Positions 7,422-15,023 of a DNA stretch of 64,000 nt are shown piece after piece (positions within the stretch are counted from its first letter, which is position 1; every line of letters starts with the position of its first letter). The notes under the pieces were generated by a model, which was not told where the DNA came from, searched no databases, and saw only the letters and a program-made list of their open reading frames with translations. Source of the DNA: Pseudomonadota bacterium (GTDB taxonomy: Bacteria; Pseudomonadota; Gammaproteobacteria; Acidiferrobacterales; Acidiferrobacteraceae); assembly GCA_021794275.1 (NCBI GenBank), contig JAJYRD010000021.1, positions 1 through 64,000 of the forward strand, given 5' to 3'. The position numbers and the translations under genes are program-made.

Positions 7422-8599
7422 GTCAGGGCCTGGTCAAGATCCGCCATGAGGTCGGCGGCGTCTTCGAGGCCGACGGATAAGCGAATGGATGAGTCGGTGA
7501 TTCGACGCCGCGTCCGTTCGGCCTGATCGAGGCCTCGATGGGTGGTGGTGACGGGTTGGGTGGCGAGGCTCTCCACGCCCCCGAGGCTTGGCGCGCGCGC
7601 GAACAGCATCAGGCGGTCCATCACCCCGACGGTGTCGGCGTAGTCCCCGTCGATTTCGAGCGCGATCATGCCACCGAACCCGGTCATCTGGCGCTTGGCT
7701 ATGGCGTGCGACGGGTGATGGGTAAGCCCCGGGTATCGGACATGACGGATGCGGGGGTGGCCATCAAGGTATTCGGCGAGTGTTTGGGCGTTTGCGTTAT
7801 GGCGTTCGATGCGTACGACGAGAGTGCGCAGGCTGCGGGCGAGAAGCGCGCAGGTCTCGGGGGCAGGCGTTTGGCCCAGGTCCGAACGCCACGCGCGCAA
7901 AGGCGTCAAGAGGGCTCGCGAGCCCATGACGGCTCCTGCGGTCAGGTCGCTGTGCCCACCCAGATATTTGGTCGCGCTGTGGACTACGAAGTCGGCATTA
8001 TGGCGAAGCGGTTGCTGATTGACCGGCGAGGCGAATGTGCTATCGACGGCGACAAGCGCCCCGTGAGCATGGGCTATGGTGGCAATGGAGGCGATATCCA
8101 GGACCTCCAGGTTGGGATTGCTTGGCGTTTCGAAGAACACCAGGCGGGCGCCTGCAGCAAGGTGCGCCTTGAGCTCAGAAAAATCCGTGCCTGATAGAAA
8201 CGTGGTGGCGCGCCCGAGCTTTGGTAAAGATTGGGCCAGGAGGCTCAGGGTGCCACCGTAAGCATCACCCAGACAGACGATGCCATCTTGCCCATGAGCG
8301 ATGAACAACGCGCACTCTGCGGCCATGCCGGACGCGAAAAGGAGTGCCGCTTCCGCCCCCTCGATGGCTGCGAGCTTGGTCTCGACACTTTGAATCGTGG
8401 GATTCGAACCGTAGCGAGTATAAAGGGAACCGGGGCGGTGACCGTCGACCACCTCCAAGAGATCCGCGGTTGAGGGGAACGCGAAGGTGGTCGTATTGTA
8501 AAGCGGCGTATGTGGGGCGCCCGCATTGTTGGCCAATTCGCCGGCATGGATACAGCGCGTGGCAAGGCCCGAGCCGTCAAGATCCGTGGTGTTTTTCAT
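7418..8599 (-). CDS. Cys/Met-metabolism PLP enzyme (cystathionine gamma-lyase/synthase type)
   Basis: A 393-residue member of the trans-sulfuration PLP family, counted from the ATG at 8599, which has AGAG eight bases before it; a GTG two codons earlier is also possible. Diagnostic parts are YTRYGSNPT (60-68, binds the neighbouring subunit's PLP phosphate), ETPSNPNLEVLD (157-168), VAVDSTFASP (PLP-ring Asp186) and SATKYLGGHSD with the PLP lysine at 211. The family makes or breaks C-S bonds in cysteine, homocysteine and cystathionine; the exact reaction cannot be read from motifs. It lies nine bases after tauE and overlaps the desulfurase, so one transcript probably produces both. Generating cysteine, or releasing sulfide, for the desulfurase would fit the operon. 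Confidence 0.85.
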   Translation of the reverse strand: MKNTTDLDGSGLATRCIHAGELANNAGAPHTPLYNTTTFAFPSTADLLEVVDGHRPGSLYTRYGSNPTIQSVETKLAAIEGAEAALLFASGMAAECALFIAHGQDGIVCLGDAYGGTLSLLAQSLPKLGRATTFLSGTDFSELKAHLAAGARLVFFETPSNPNLEVLDIASIATIAHAHGALVAVDSTFASPVNQQPLRHNADFVVHSATKYLGGHSDLTAGAVMGSRALLTPLRAWRSDLGQTPAPETCALLARSLRTLVVRIERHNANAQTLAEYLDGHPRIRHVRYPGLTHHPSHAIAKRQMTGFGGMIALEIDGDYADTVGVMDRLMLFARAPSLGGVESLATQPVTTTHRGLDQAERTRRRITDSSIRLSVGLEDAADLMADLDQALT

Positions 8600-8608
8600 G
8601 ATCACGCT

Positions 8609-9355
8609 CTAGTGGTTTACGTTTTGCCAAATCATATAGGTTGCGGCCATGGCCAGGAACGCGCCCAGCGCGAGCTTGATCACGCCGCTCGCCAGGTATT
8701 TGTGCAAGGCGCTGCCGGCGAAGGTCCCGGCGATCGCCGTACCGGCGAATAGCGCCATGATCCGATAACTGACCACGGCCGTGCCGGCATAGCCCGCGAA
8801 ACCGGAGAGGGAATTGGCTGCCACCGCCACAAGGGAGGTTCCCACCGCCCGCTCAAGCGGGAGTTGCCACAAGAGGATCAGTGCCGGCACGATCAGGAAG
8901 CCGCCACCCACGCCGACCAGCCCCGCAAAGCCGCCGATCGCAAAACCATAGGCTGCCACAAAAGGCAGGCGCTCCGAGCGGGCCGTGGACTCCCGGCTCG
9001 TGGTCTTTGCTAACAGCAGGCGGTAGGCCGAGTAATACATGACAAGGGCGAACGCGAGCAAATGGATAGGCGCCGGGACCAGGGCCCCGGCGCGGGCCCC
9101 TATGTAAGCGCCGCAGACGCCGGATATCCCGAAGAGACCGGCGACCGACAGCTCAATCGTGCCGCGACGCCAGTAACCGAAGGCTGCGATGGCGGCCGTG
9201 AGGGCGATAATGCCGAACCCCATGGCGATGGCGCTCCGGGTCGGGACATGAAGAATGAAGTGCAAGGCCGGCATGGCAATCAAGGTGCCACCGCTTCCGA
9301 ATAAACCCAATAAAATACCCGTTCCGATTCCGACTAGGGCGGTCAGGATTGGCAT
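8609..9355 (-). CDS. TauE/SafE-family (UPF0721) membrane anion exporter
   Basis: This 248-residue inner-membrane protein has about seven to eight hydrophobic segments and the two repeated family signatures: GLFGSGGTLIAMPAL near residues 18-32 and GFAGLVGVGGGFLIVPAL near 143-160. The family exports sulfite, sulfoacetate or similar sulfur anions and is often found with sulfane-sulfur-responsive repressors. It is the first gene of the minus-strand sulfur set and lies just downstream of an AT-rich imperfect palindrome that is probably its operator. The start ATG at 9355 is preceded by GGAGAGC-like sequence. The substrate is inferred from context (sulfite or thiosulfate-like). Confidence 0.85.
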   Translation of the reverse strand: MPILTALVGIGTGILLGLFGSGGTLIAMPALHFILHVPTRSAIAMGFGIIALTAAIAAFGYWRRGTIELSVAGLFGISGVCGAYIGARAGALVPAPIHLLAFALVMYYSAYRLLLAKTTSRESTARSERLPFVAAYGFAIGGFAGLVGVGGGFLIVPALILLWQLPLERAVGTSLVAVAANSLSGFAGYAGTAVVSYRIMALFAGTAIAGTFAGSALHKYLASGVIKLALGAFLAMAATYMIWQNVNH

Positions 9356-9390
9356 GAGGAGAGCTCCGCTGGACCATTATTTAAACAGTA

Positions 9391-9416
9391 AATACTATAC
9401 TACATAATATAATATT
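9391..9416. promoter_or_regulatory. AT-rich imperfect palindrome, candidate operator of the tauE operon
   Basis: Twenty of 26 positions match their reverse complement (AATA-TATA-TA ... TA-TATA-TATT), in an otherwise GC-rich region, 36 bases before the tauE start. TATAGT inside it could serve as a -10 box for the minus strand. AT-rich dyads of this type are the usual targets of ArsR/SmtB repressors such as BigR/SqrR, and an ArsR-rhodanese gene ends this operon. Binding is inferred. Confidence 0.45.
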
Positions 9417-9745
9417 TGAGTACGTGTCCTGTCCAGGGTGTCGGGCGGCTGCGCCTCCAAGGGCGCAAGGCTGCCCGTTCGCGCTCTGGTAGGGAGGTAC
9501 GAGAAGGGCGCGGCGAACCTGAACGACGTGCTTTTGTTGAAAAGGGATGGGGTCCGGGCGCCTCGCGCCTGCCCCTGCGGAGCATCGTTTCTGCGAAACG
9601 CGTCGGGGGTCACGCCGGTCCTGACTGTTCGGAACGCCTCATGCTCGCAGCGGCTCGTCGGATCTTTAATGAATGTCTAGCAAGCATGGTGGTGGCTGCC
9701 ACTCCAGAGCGTGAAAGAAACTTCCCGATGAGCGGGAGTGGGGCA
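9417..9745. other. Intergenic stretch without a recognised gene
   Basis: Open frames on both strands are short, arginine-rich and look like non-coding GC-rich sequence. I see no RNA gene. It separates the sulfur operon promoter from IS remnants. Confidence 0.4.
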
Positions 9746-9779
9746 GGGGCCTGACATTTCGTTGGCGCCTCGACACCCG

Positions 9780-10013
9780 TGCTTTACGCCGACCTCTGCG
9801 TTCTGGCTCGACCGGGTGGAGCACGTCTTTCGGGATATCACCATCGGGCCCCTACGGCGCGGCGTTTTTTGGTGGCGCCCCCGAACTCACGACCGCCATA
9901 GAAGATATAGATATATCGCGGTGCAAATCGAGAGCCTTAAACTTGTCATCGGGACCAGCCAGGGCTGGGGGTATCGCCCAGAAAGTGATCCGGGCCCACC
10001 GGCGCTTAAGTTC
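9780..10013 (+). pseudogene. IS630-family transposase C-terminal remnant
   Basis: The frame reads CFTPTSAFWLDRVEHVFRDI and RRGVF, matching the last catalytic block of IS630 transposases (HFTPTSASWLN.VE..F..L....RRG.F). After a frameshift, APELTTAIEDIDI and then AQKVIRAHRRLSS correspond to the family's helical C-terminus. The N-terminal two thirds are missing. The order of blocks makes this a confident recognition of a dead IS end. Confidence 0.72.
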
Positions 10014-10235
10014 TAAACAGAATGAAGCGTTACACTAGCCCTCGACGGCGGATCCCTGCGGTCGTAGCAGACGAGGGCCATTGAACACAGCGAGCAGGCC
10101 TGTGTAGGGATAACGAGCCACGCCGTGTTTTGCGGGGACTCGAACATGTATCTGTGGGGGTCCCTCATGAATCCGCAGGTTTTACGAAACGACCGAACTG
10201 ATATTCATCGACCACTTCAACCAGTTTGCGCGGGA

Positions 10236-10260
10236 ATCCCTGCCGCTCAGGGCGGGGAGG
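10236..10260. repeat. Hairpin resembling an IS605-type element end
   Basis: The arms CCCTGCC and GGGCGGGG flank a short loop, followed by AGGGAT. IS605/IS1341 elements commonly end with such a GC hairpin, which is also the 3' part of the associated guide RNA. It probably marks the end of an earlier element just upstream of the tnpB remnant. Confidence 0.35.
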
Positions 10261-10347
10261 GATCCCACAGGGACTTCCTTCGGTCGTAGCGCCGCCGCGT
10301 AGCGGCGATATTTCACAAATGCCTGATATTTTTTTATAGTCGTGAAT

Positions 10348-11094
10348 ATGGGCGAATTGCCGACCACTCAGGTGTTGACCTGCAAACTGAAACTGCTGCT
10401 GGACAAGGAGCAGGTCGACGCTGTCCGGTGCATGGCATGGGCTTACCGTAATGCCCTGAACCACGCATCTGCCGTGGTTTTCGCCAACGGTAAGATATCG
10501 CAGGGAATGAAACTGCAAACCATGGTTTACAAGGACTTGCGTGAGCGGTTCGATCTGCCGTCCCAAATGGCCTGCAATACGCCCCGGCAGGTGGCGGCCT
10601 ACAAAACCCTCTGGGAGCGGGCCCGCTCCAACGCCGCCCACAAGACGAAAGGCTGGACCAAACGCCGGTACAAGGGTCTGGATAAAGCGCCGAAATTCAC
10701 CGCGCTGACCGTCACCTTGAACCCTCGCAGGGATTGGGCCTTGGGAAAGGAACAAACCGTCAAGGGCGTGGACCTGAGCCGCCGCAATATCGCGGTGGAA
10801 TCCAAGACGCGCGGCAAATGTCGTTTTTATCATGGCGGGCACCAAAAGCATCTTGCCGAACGTGCCGCCAGTGCACGCAGTGCGCTGCAAGCGAAGGGCG
10901 CTCGCGGGGCCAAGGCGGTTTTGAGGAAACTGGCGTTGCGAGTCAGTATGCGAACGCTCCTCATCTGGCAAGACTGGCTGAGGACGGGGCGCTTGTCGAC
11001 CGCCCCTGAAGCCCCAGGTGACGAAGCCAAAGCCGCGCGTCTCTCGAGATACGCGGAATTGCGGTGGAGCCTAGAGGCAAGCTCCGTCCTTTAG
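10348..11094 (+). pseudogene. IS605 OrfB/TnpB-family protein, internally deleted
   Basis: About 248 residues from the ATG at 10348, whereas intact relatives have around 400 or more. The N-terminal half is well preserved (LTCKLKLLLDKEQ, LPSQMACNTPRQVAAYK, KKRYKGLD-type segment). After TLNPRRDW the sequence jumps straight to VKGVDLSRRNIAVES, the first RuvC strand with its Asp, dropping the wedge of about 70 residues between them. After RGAKAVLRKLALR it leaves the family: the second RuvC carboxylate, the zinc ribbon (CxxC...CxxC) and the last RuvC Asp are absent. The final LRWSLEASSVL matches the usual end of these frames where they run into the element's terminal hairpin. A nuclease is not possible; I treat it as a pseudogene. 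Confidence 0.7.
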
Positions 11095-11101
11095 GGCGGA
11101 G
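11082..11101 (+). repeat. Terminal hairpin of the tnpB element (guide-RNA scaffold end)
   Basis: CTCCGTCC and GGGCGGAG pair around a TTTA-type loop and are followed by TTGTTGAC. This overlaps the stop codon of the tnpB remnant, exactly where IS605-type elements place their right end and the 3' part of the omega RNA. The sequence immediately after it would be the guide segment if a transcript were still made. Confidence 0.5.
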
Positions 11102-11184
11102 TTGTTGACGCGAATGTCTTCAGGGTCCGACAGTATTCTGGTGGGCGGCCCGGTGTTGCGGGCGTCGCCAGATCGAGTTACAGA

Positions 11185-11394
11185 TTATGCCGGCCCTTCG
11201 CGATAGGTATGGCATCGTGTACAGACAACGAGAACCCATCGTTGGTTATGCGTTTGCCGGGGGGGGGGGTCGTCGTTGCCGACCGGCGGGCGTAACCCGA
11301 GATCGCGGCGTTCCACGCGTCCTCCGCATCTCGGGCAGGTGTCGAGACCGGCGGGATGCGCAAGCAAGCGAAATTCTTGTTCTGTAAAAAACAT
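11185..11394 (-). CDS. Small putative zinc-ribbon protein containing a homopolymer tract
   Basis: A 69-residue frame starts at the ATG at 11394 with an AGGGA ribosome site seven bases upstream. It holds two CxxC pairs, CPRCGG near residue 20 and CTRCH near residue 58, the arrangement of a treble-clef or zinc-ribbon mini-protein. A run of eleven Cs on the coding strand (Gs at 11259-11269 on the plus strand) encodes the DDPPPR segment between the pairs. I do not recognise a family. The frame would be broken by any one-base change in the tract, so it is either a phase-variable gene or a chance frame. Its surroundings are decayed IS sequence, which lowers confidence. Confidence 0.42.
   Translation of the reverse strand: MFFTEQEFRLLAHPAGLDTCPRCGGRVERRDLGLRPPVGNDDPPPRQTHNQRWVLVVCTRCHTYREGPA
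11259..11269 (+). repeat. G11 homopolymer tract
   Basis: Eleven consecutive Gs, counted from the sequence, lie inside the small minus-strand zinc-ribbon frame. Tracts of this length slip readily during replication. Confidence 0.9.
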
Positions 11395-11648
11395 CGCGGG
11401 TTCCCTGTTTTATGAAGTCTCAAGCGATGCCATGAGCAGCAGTATCTCCGCGCGTTATTGAGCGCTCGCCGTGTCTGGAGGTCAACCGCGTAATGGGGAT
11501 GCGATAACCGTCGCGTGGGAGAGCGTGGGGTGCGGAGGCTTCCCGGGGCATGGCCAATGACGGCGTACCCCTTATGCGCCTTGAGTCCCACACCGGAAAA
11601 GTCTAGGGTCTGTAGGAAGGGGCAGGGGCTGCCGGGGGAGTGGGCTGT
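11395..11648. other. Region without a recognised gene upstream of the C/G tract
   Basis: Frames here are short and have no family signature that I recognise. A GGGGGAG-like ribosome site occurs just before an ATG at 11649, whose frame runs into the C14/G26 tract. Confidence 0.35.
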
Positions 11649-11720
11649 ATGCCGGAAACCAAAAAAGCTCGGTTGAAACGGCGGGGTGTTGCGCATCCCG
11701 GATTCGGAGAAGGAATTTCA

Positions 11721-11760
11721 CCCCCCCCCCCCCCGGGGGGGGGGGGGGGGGGGGGGGGGG
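11721..11760. repeat. C14/G26 homopolymer inverted repeat upstream of the EAL gene
   Basis: Fourteen Cs are followed directly by twenty-six Gs, bracketed by TTTCA on the left and TGAAA on the right, so the whole forms an inverted repeat with unequal arms. The G run could form quadruplex structures and the tract must be slippage-prone. Its exact length may also be an assembly guess. It sits 67 bp before the TTG I use for the EAL gene, whose own frame is open right up to the tract. Confidence 0.85.
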
Positions 11761-11827
11761 TGAAACACTCCCCTGCGTCTCTCTGGAACCTGGCACCGTC
11801 CCATGGCCCGGCCTTCTGCTTGAGGCC

Positions 11828-12541
11828 TTGGCGCAGAGTCGGATCCGGGCGGCCTATCAGCCGATCGTGACGCTCACGCCGCCGCGTACCATGGTCGGTG
11901 AGGAGGCCTTGGTGCGACTGGTCACGACCGAGGGCGCGGTGATCCCGGCCGGGGCCTTCATCGCCGCGGCCCACACGGCGGGACTGGTGCCTGCGCTCGA
12001 CGAGGTCGTGCTGACGGAGACATTGGCGCGGTGCGTGGCCTGGACGGGTCCGCCACGGCTGTACTTTATCAACGTGTCGACGGCCCTTCTGACGGCCCCG
12101 GACCGTCTGGACGCGCTGATCCGTGCGGTGGTGCCCGGTGGGCGCTGTCGTACGGACGATCCTTATCTGCGCTCGGTCGTGTTCGAGATCACCGAGCGTG
12201 AGCTGCTGTCCGACCTCGCGGCTGTCCGCAAGGCCCTAAACCCTTTGCTGGACGCGGGTGTGCGGCTGGCGCTCGATGATTTTGGGAGCGGATACTCGTC
12301 GTTTCTGTATCTGGCTGATCTCCCTGTCAGCTTTCTGAAGATCGAGCAGGCGTTGATCCGGCGCCTGGGGCGTGACCGGCGGGTCACGGTCATGGTCGCG
12401 GCCGTGACACGCATGGCCGCCGACCTCGGCATCACCGTGATCGCCGAGGGCATTGAGTCGGCGAGGGTTGCCCGTGAGGTCCGGGCTCTCGGAATCCCAT
12501 GGGGTCAGGGGTACTATTTCGGGCGACCGGGCTGGGGGTAG
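11828..12541 (+). CDS. EAL-domain protein, likely cyclic-di-GMP phosphodiesterase, N-terminus uncertain
   Basis: The protein is essentially a bare EAL domain, 237 residues from a TTG at 11828. The frame is open upstream to the C14/G26 tract (reading ETLPCVSLEPG...GLLLEAL), so the domain's first helix lies before this start and the true N-terminus is unclear. Catalytic elements are present: EAL at 26-28, Asn82 in FINVST, Glu120 in FEITERE, DDFGSGYSS from Asp150, Lys171 and EGIE at 207-210, then GQGYYF. The usual KxD after the barrel strand reads LKIE, a mild deviation. It likely hydrolyses cyclic di-GMP. No start codon lies in its own frame between an upstream stop at 11582 and the tract. It may be a truncated GGDEF-EAL gene or a phase-variable one. 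Confidence 0.75.
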   Translation: MAQSRIRAAYQPIVTLTPPRTMVGEEALVRLVTTEGAVIPAGAFIAAAHTAGLVPALDEVVLTETLARCVAWTGPPRLYFINVSTALLTAPDRLDALIRAVVPGGRCRTDDPYLRSVVFEITERELLSDLAAVRKALNPLLDAGVRLALDDFGSGYSSFLYLADLPVSFLKIEQALIRRLGRDRRVTVMVAAVTRMAADLGITVIAEGIESARVAREVRALGIPWGQGYYFGRPGWG

Positions 12542-12634
12542 GGGTGCTGCGCATGGGTATCCCGTCCAGCAACGGTCCTCAATCGCGTTTGCCGTCGCAG
12601 CGACCATGCGACTCTTTTCAGTCCGGGAGATTCT

Positions 12635-14509
12635 TTGACCGCATCCGATGCCCGCCCGGGCATGCTTGTTCAAGCGGAACGCGAGGCCGTGACTGCGGCG
12701 CTCCTGCAAGCGACGGGGCATCTGGCCCAGGGTCAGGACGCCGAGGCTATCCTGCGGCCATTTTGCGAGGCGCTGGTGGCGGCATCGAGCCACATCCGGC
12801 TTGCCTGGATGTGGCTTGGGACCCCGGATACCACGATCATCCGCCCCACTTACGCGGTGGGTCCCGCCCGCGAGTACGCCCAGGCCCTGGTCTTGGGGGC
12901 CGACCAGGCCACGCGTCCCTTGAGCCCGGGGTTGCGGGCATTGGCCACGGGGCGCCCCGTGATGGCCACCGTCCGATCGGACCCGGCCTTCGCGCCTTGG
13001 CGCGACGAGGCCTTGCGTCATGGCTTGGAGGTGACGGCCAGCTTCCCGTTTGGCGAGGCGGGTGATGGCAAGCAGGGCGTCGTGGCGGTCTATGCTGATG
13101 AGGCGGATTATTTTGCGCGCTTGGGCTGGGGCCCCTTCGTGGCGTTTCAACACCTGGCTCAGGTGGCGCTGACTCAGGCGGCGTTGCGCGAGCGCCTGAA
13201 TATTATTGCCACCTTCGACAGTCTCACGGGTCTTCTGAACCGGGGCGCCATGCAGGACGCGCTGGAACGTGTGCATGGTGAAGCGAGGCGACGGCACGAG
13301 ACCTATGGTGTGTTGCTCCTCGACATCGATCGCTTCAAGCTCATTAATGATGGCTATGGTCACGGGGTCGGCGATGCGGTGATCCGCGGCATGGCTCGCA
13401 TCCTCGAGGGGTCGCTACGCCCAGGAGATCGGGCCGGGCGTTGGGGTGGCGAGGAATTCTTGTGCCTCTTGCCGGGCGCGGACCAAGCGACCGCCACGGC
13501 CATCGCCGAGCGCCTGCGTGCGGATATCATGCACCACCCATTCGTGGCGAGCGGGGGGCGGATCATGTATGCGACGGCAAGTCTCGGGGTGGCCTGTTTT
13601 CCGGCGGATGGGGGCAGCGTGCAGGCACTGCTGAACCACGCCGATATGGGACTCTATGAGGCCAAGCGCGATGGGCGCAACCGGGTGGCCCGAGCAAGCG
13701 ACCGGGGCCGCAGCCTGTTTGCCACCGCCCAGCAACTCGAGGCGGCGCTCACGTCAGGACGGGTGCGTCCGGCTTACCAACCGATCGTGGCCTTAAGCGA
13801 TGGCCGCATCATGGCCAAGGAGGCCTTGGCGCGCATCGTCACGGCCCAGGGCGTGCTCGAGGCCGAACACTTCATCGAGGCGGCCGATCGTTTCCAGTGG
13901 CTCCACAGGCTCGATCACGACATGATCTGCCAAGTCATCGAGCATTGCGCGGCCGTGCGTAAGGCCCAAGGCATGCCCACCGCCTATTTCGTCAACGTGT
14001 CGACTGATCTCCTGCACCACGCCGAGCGGGTGCAGGACCTCCTTGAGCGCATCACGCGCACGACGATGCCATGCTGCACGGATGCGGATACGGAAAAGCC
14101 CTTGGTCATCGAGATCACCGAAGGGCAGTTTCTAGGCGACTTCGATGCCGTGCGCCGGACGCTCGCGCCGTTTCTCTCCTTCGGCATCCGCCTCGCCCTG
14201 GATGACTTTGGCAACGGCTACTCGTCCATTCGCTACCTGACCGAACTGCCGTTTGCTTTCGTCAAGCTTGATAAGACGCTCGTGAATCGGGTCCAGACGG
14301 TGCAAGGCCGGCGCATCCTCCGCGGCCTCCAGGACCTCGCGCGCGACCTCGGGTTTCGCACGATCGCCGAGGGCGTCGAGGACGAGGCATGTGCGGACGC
14401 CCTGGCCGCGCTTGGGGTCGACTGGGCGCAAGGCCACTACTTCGCATCCCCACGATTCGAGGATGCGCCCGAGGCGCTCGGGAAGAGCCCGGACGATGCG
14501 GCGTCCTAG
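12635..14509 (+). CDS. GAF-GGDEF-EAL cyclic-di-GMP enzyme
   Basis: This 624-residue cytoplasmic protein starts at a TTG with GGGAGA upstream. Residues about 20-180 look like a GAF sensor domain. A diguanylate cyclase domain covers about 190-350 (FDSLTGLLNRGAM, LLLDIDRFKLINDGYGH, GGEEF at 271-275), with an RxxD product-inhibition site at 262-265. An EAL phosphodiesterase domain covers about 365-610 (KEALAR with Glu396, FVNVST, EITEGQ, LDDFGNGYSS, VKLDK, EGVE, QGHYF). Both catalytic signatures are intact, so it could make or break cyclic di-GMP depending on its GAF input. It follows the EAL-only gene by 93 bp and its EAL part is similar in layout, which suggests the pair arose by duplication. 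Cyclic di-GMP commonly controls EPS production, and an EPS locus lies 13 kb away. Confidence 0.9.
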   Translation: MTASDARPGMLVQAEREAVTAALLQATGHLAQGQDAEAILRPFCEALVAASSHIRLAWMWLGTPDTTIIRPTYAVGPAREYAQALVLGADQATRPLSPGLRALATGRPVMATVRSDPAFAPWRDEALRHGLEVTASFPFGEAGDGKQGVVAVYADEADYFARLGWGPFVAFQHLAQVALTQAALRERLNIIATFDSLTGLLNRGAMQDALERVHGEARRRHETYGVLLLDIDRFKLINDGYGHGVGDAVIRGMARILEGSLRPGDRAGRWGGEEFLCLLPGADQATATAIAERLRADIMHHPFVASGGRIMYATASLGVACFPADGGSVQALLNHADMGLYEAKRDGRNRVARASDRGRSLFATAQQLEAALTSGRVRPAYQPIVALSDGRIMAKEALARIVTAQGVLEAEHFIEAADRFQWLHRLDHDMICQVIEHCAAVRKAQGMPTAYFVNVSTDLLHHAERVQDLLERITRTTMPCCTDADTEKPLVIEITEGQFLGDFDAVRRTLAPFLSFGIRLALDDFGNGYSSIRYLTELPFAFVKLDKTLVNRVQTVQGRRILRGLQDLARDLGFRTIAEGVEDEACADALAALGVDWAQGHYFASPRFEDAPEALGKSPDDAAS

Positions 14510-14563
14510 GGGCCTGCGGCGAATTCCGCGTTACCATGGAGTCCCATCCCATGGAGGTCGCCC

Positions 14564-14902
14564 ATGAAGGTCGCCTATATCTTCACCACCCAAGGTCACA
14601 CCGTCTCTTACAAACTCGGCAAAATGATCCTGCCTCAGCTCGAGGCGGATGCCCACGGCGTGGACGTGGTCGGCATGTTTTTCTTTGAGGACAATAACTA
14701 CGTCCTGGTACGGGGCAACCCCTTGGGCGAGCGTCTGGCGGCGGTCGCCCGCGCGCAAGGGATGCTGTTGATGGGCTGCGATCAGTGCTGCCATGAGCGC
14801 GGGATTGCGGAATCCCTGGTGGAGGGGGCGGTTATCGGCTGTTTCCCCAACCTTTATCGGGCATTGGCCCCGCGCGCGCCGGACCATGTCATCAGCCTCT
14901 GA
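14564..14902 (+). CDS. SaoD/DsrE-like small cytoplasmic protein
   Basis: A 112-residue protein with a GGAGG ribosome site before the ATG. It opens MKVAYIFTTQGHTVSYKLGKM and continues VDVVGMFFFEDNNYVL, a DsrE-type fold of the group annotated SaoD/DsrE. Cysteines lie in MGCDQCCHERG near residues 71-75 and in VIGCFPNLY near 91-94. The family occurs in sulfur-metabolising bacteria, and the cysteines are probable persulfide carriers, but the partner is unknown. It stands alone between the GGDEF-EAL gene and the convergent mfd. A GC hairpin of the form CCGCA...TGCGG about ten bases after the stop may end transcription; it lacks a T run. Confidence 0.72.
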   Translation: MKVAYIFTTQGHTVSYKLGKMILPQLEADAHGVDVVGMFFFEDNNYVLVRGNPLGERLAAVARAQGMLLMGCDQCCHERGIAESLVEGAVIGCFPNLYRALAPRAPDHVISL

Positions 14903-15023
14903 ATAGGCCGCAAGGGCCCTGCGGGGAGTCGAGCGCTGATCGCGAATTGCCGGCGACGCCCCGGTAATGCTTGGAGGGCGTGCGCCGCGGGGCCCTTCCG
15001 GCGTCGGTCGATGCGTCGAGAGC

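Noticed and set aside
10165-10971. 268-codon minus-strand frame opposite tnpB
   Set aside because: It reads as the reverse of the tnpB remnant, with no independent similarity.
10348-11094. TldR-like (nuclease-dead TnpB) transcription factor
   Set aside because: TldR proteins keep nearly full length with point losses in RuvC; here large blocks including the zinc ribbon are deleted, so decay is simpler.
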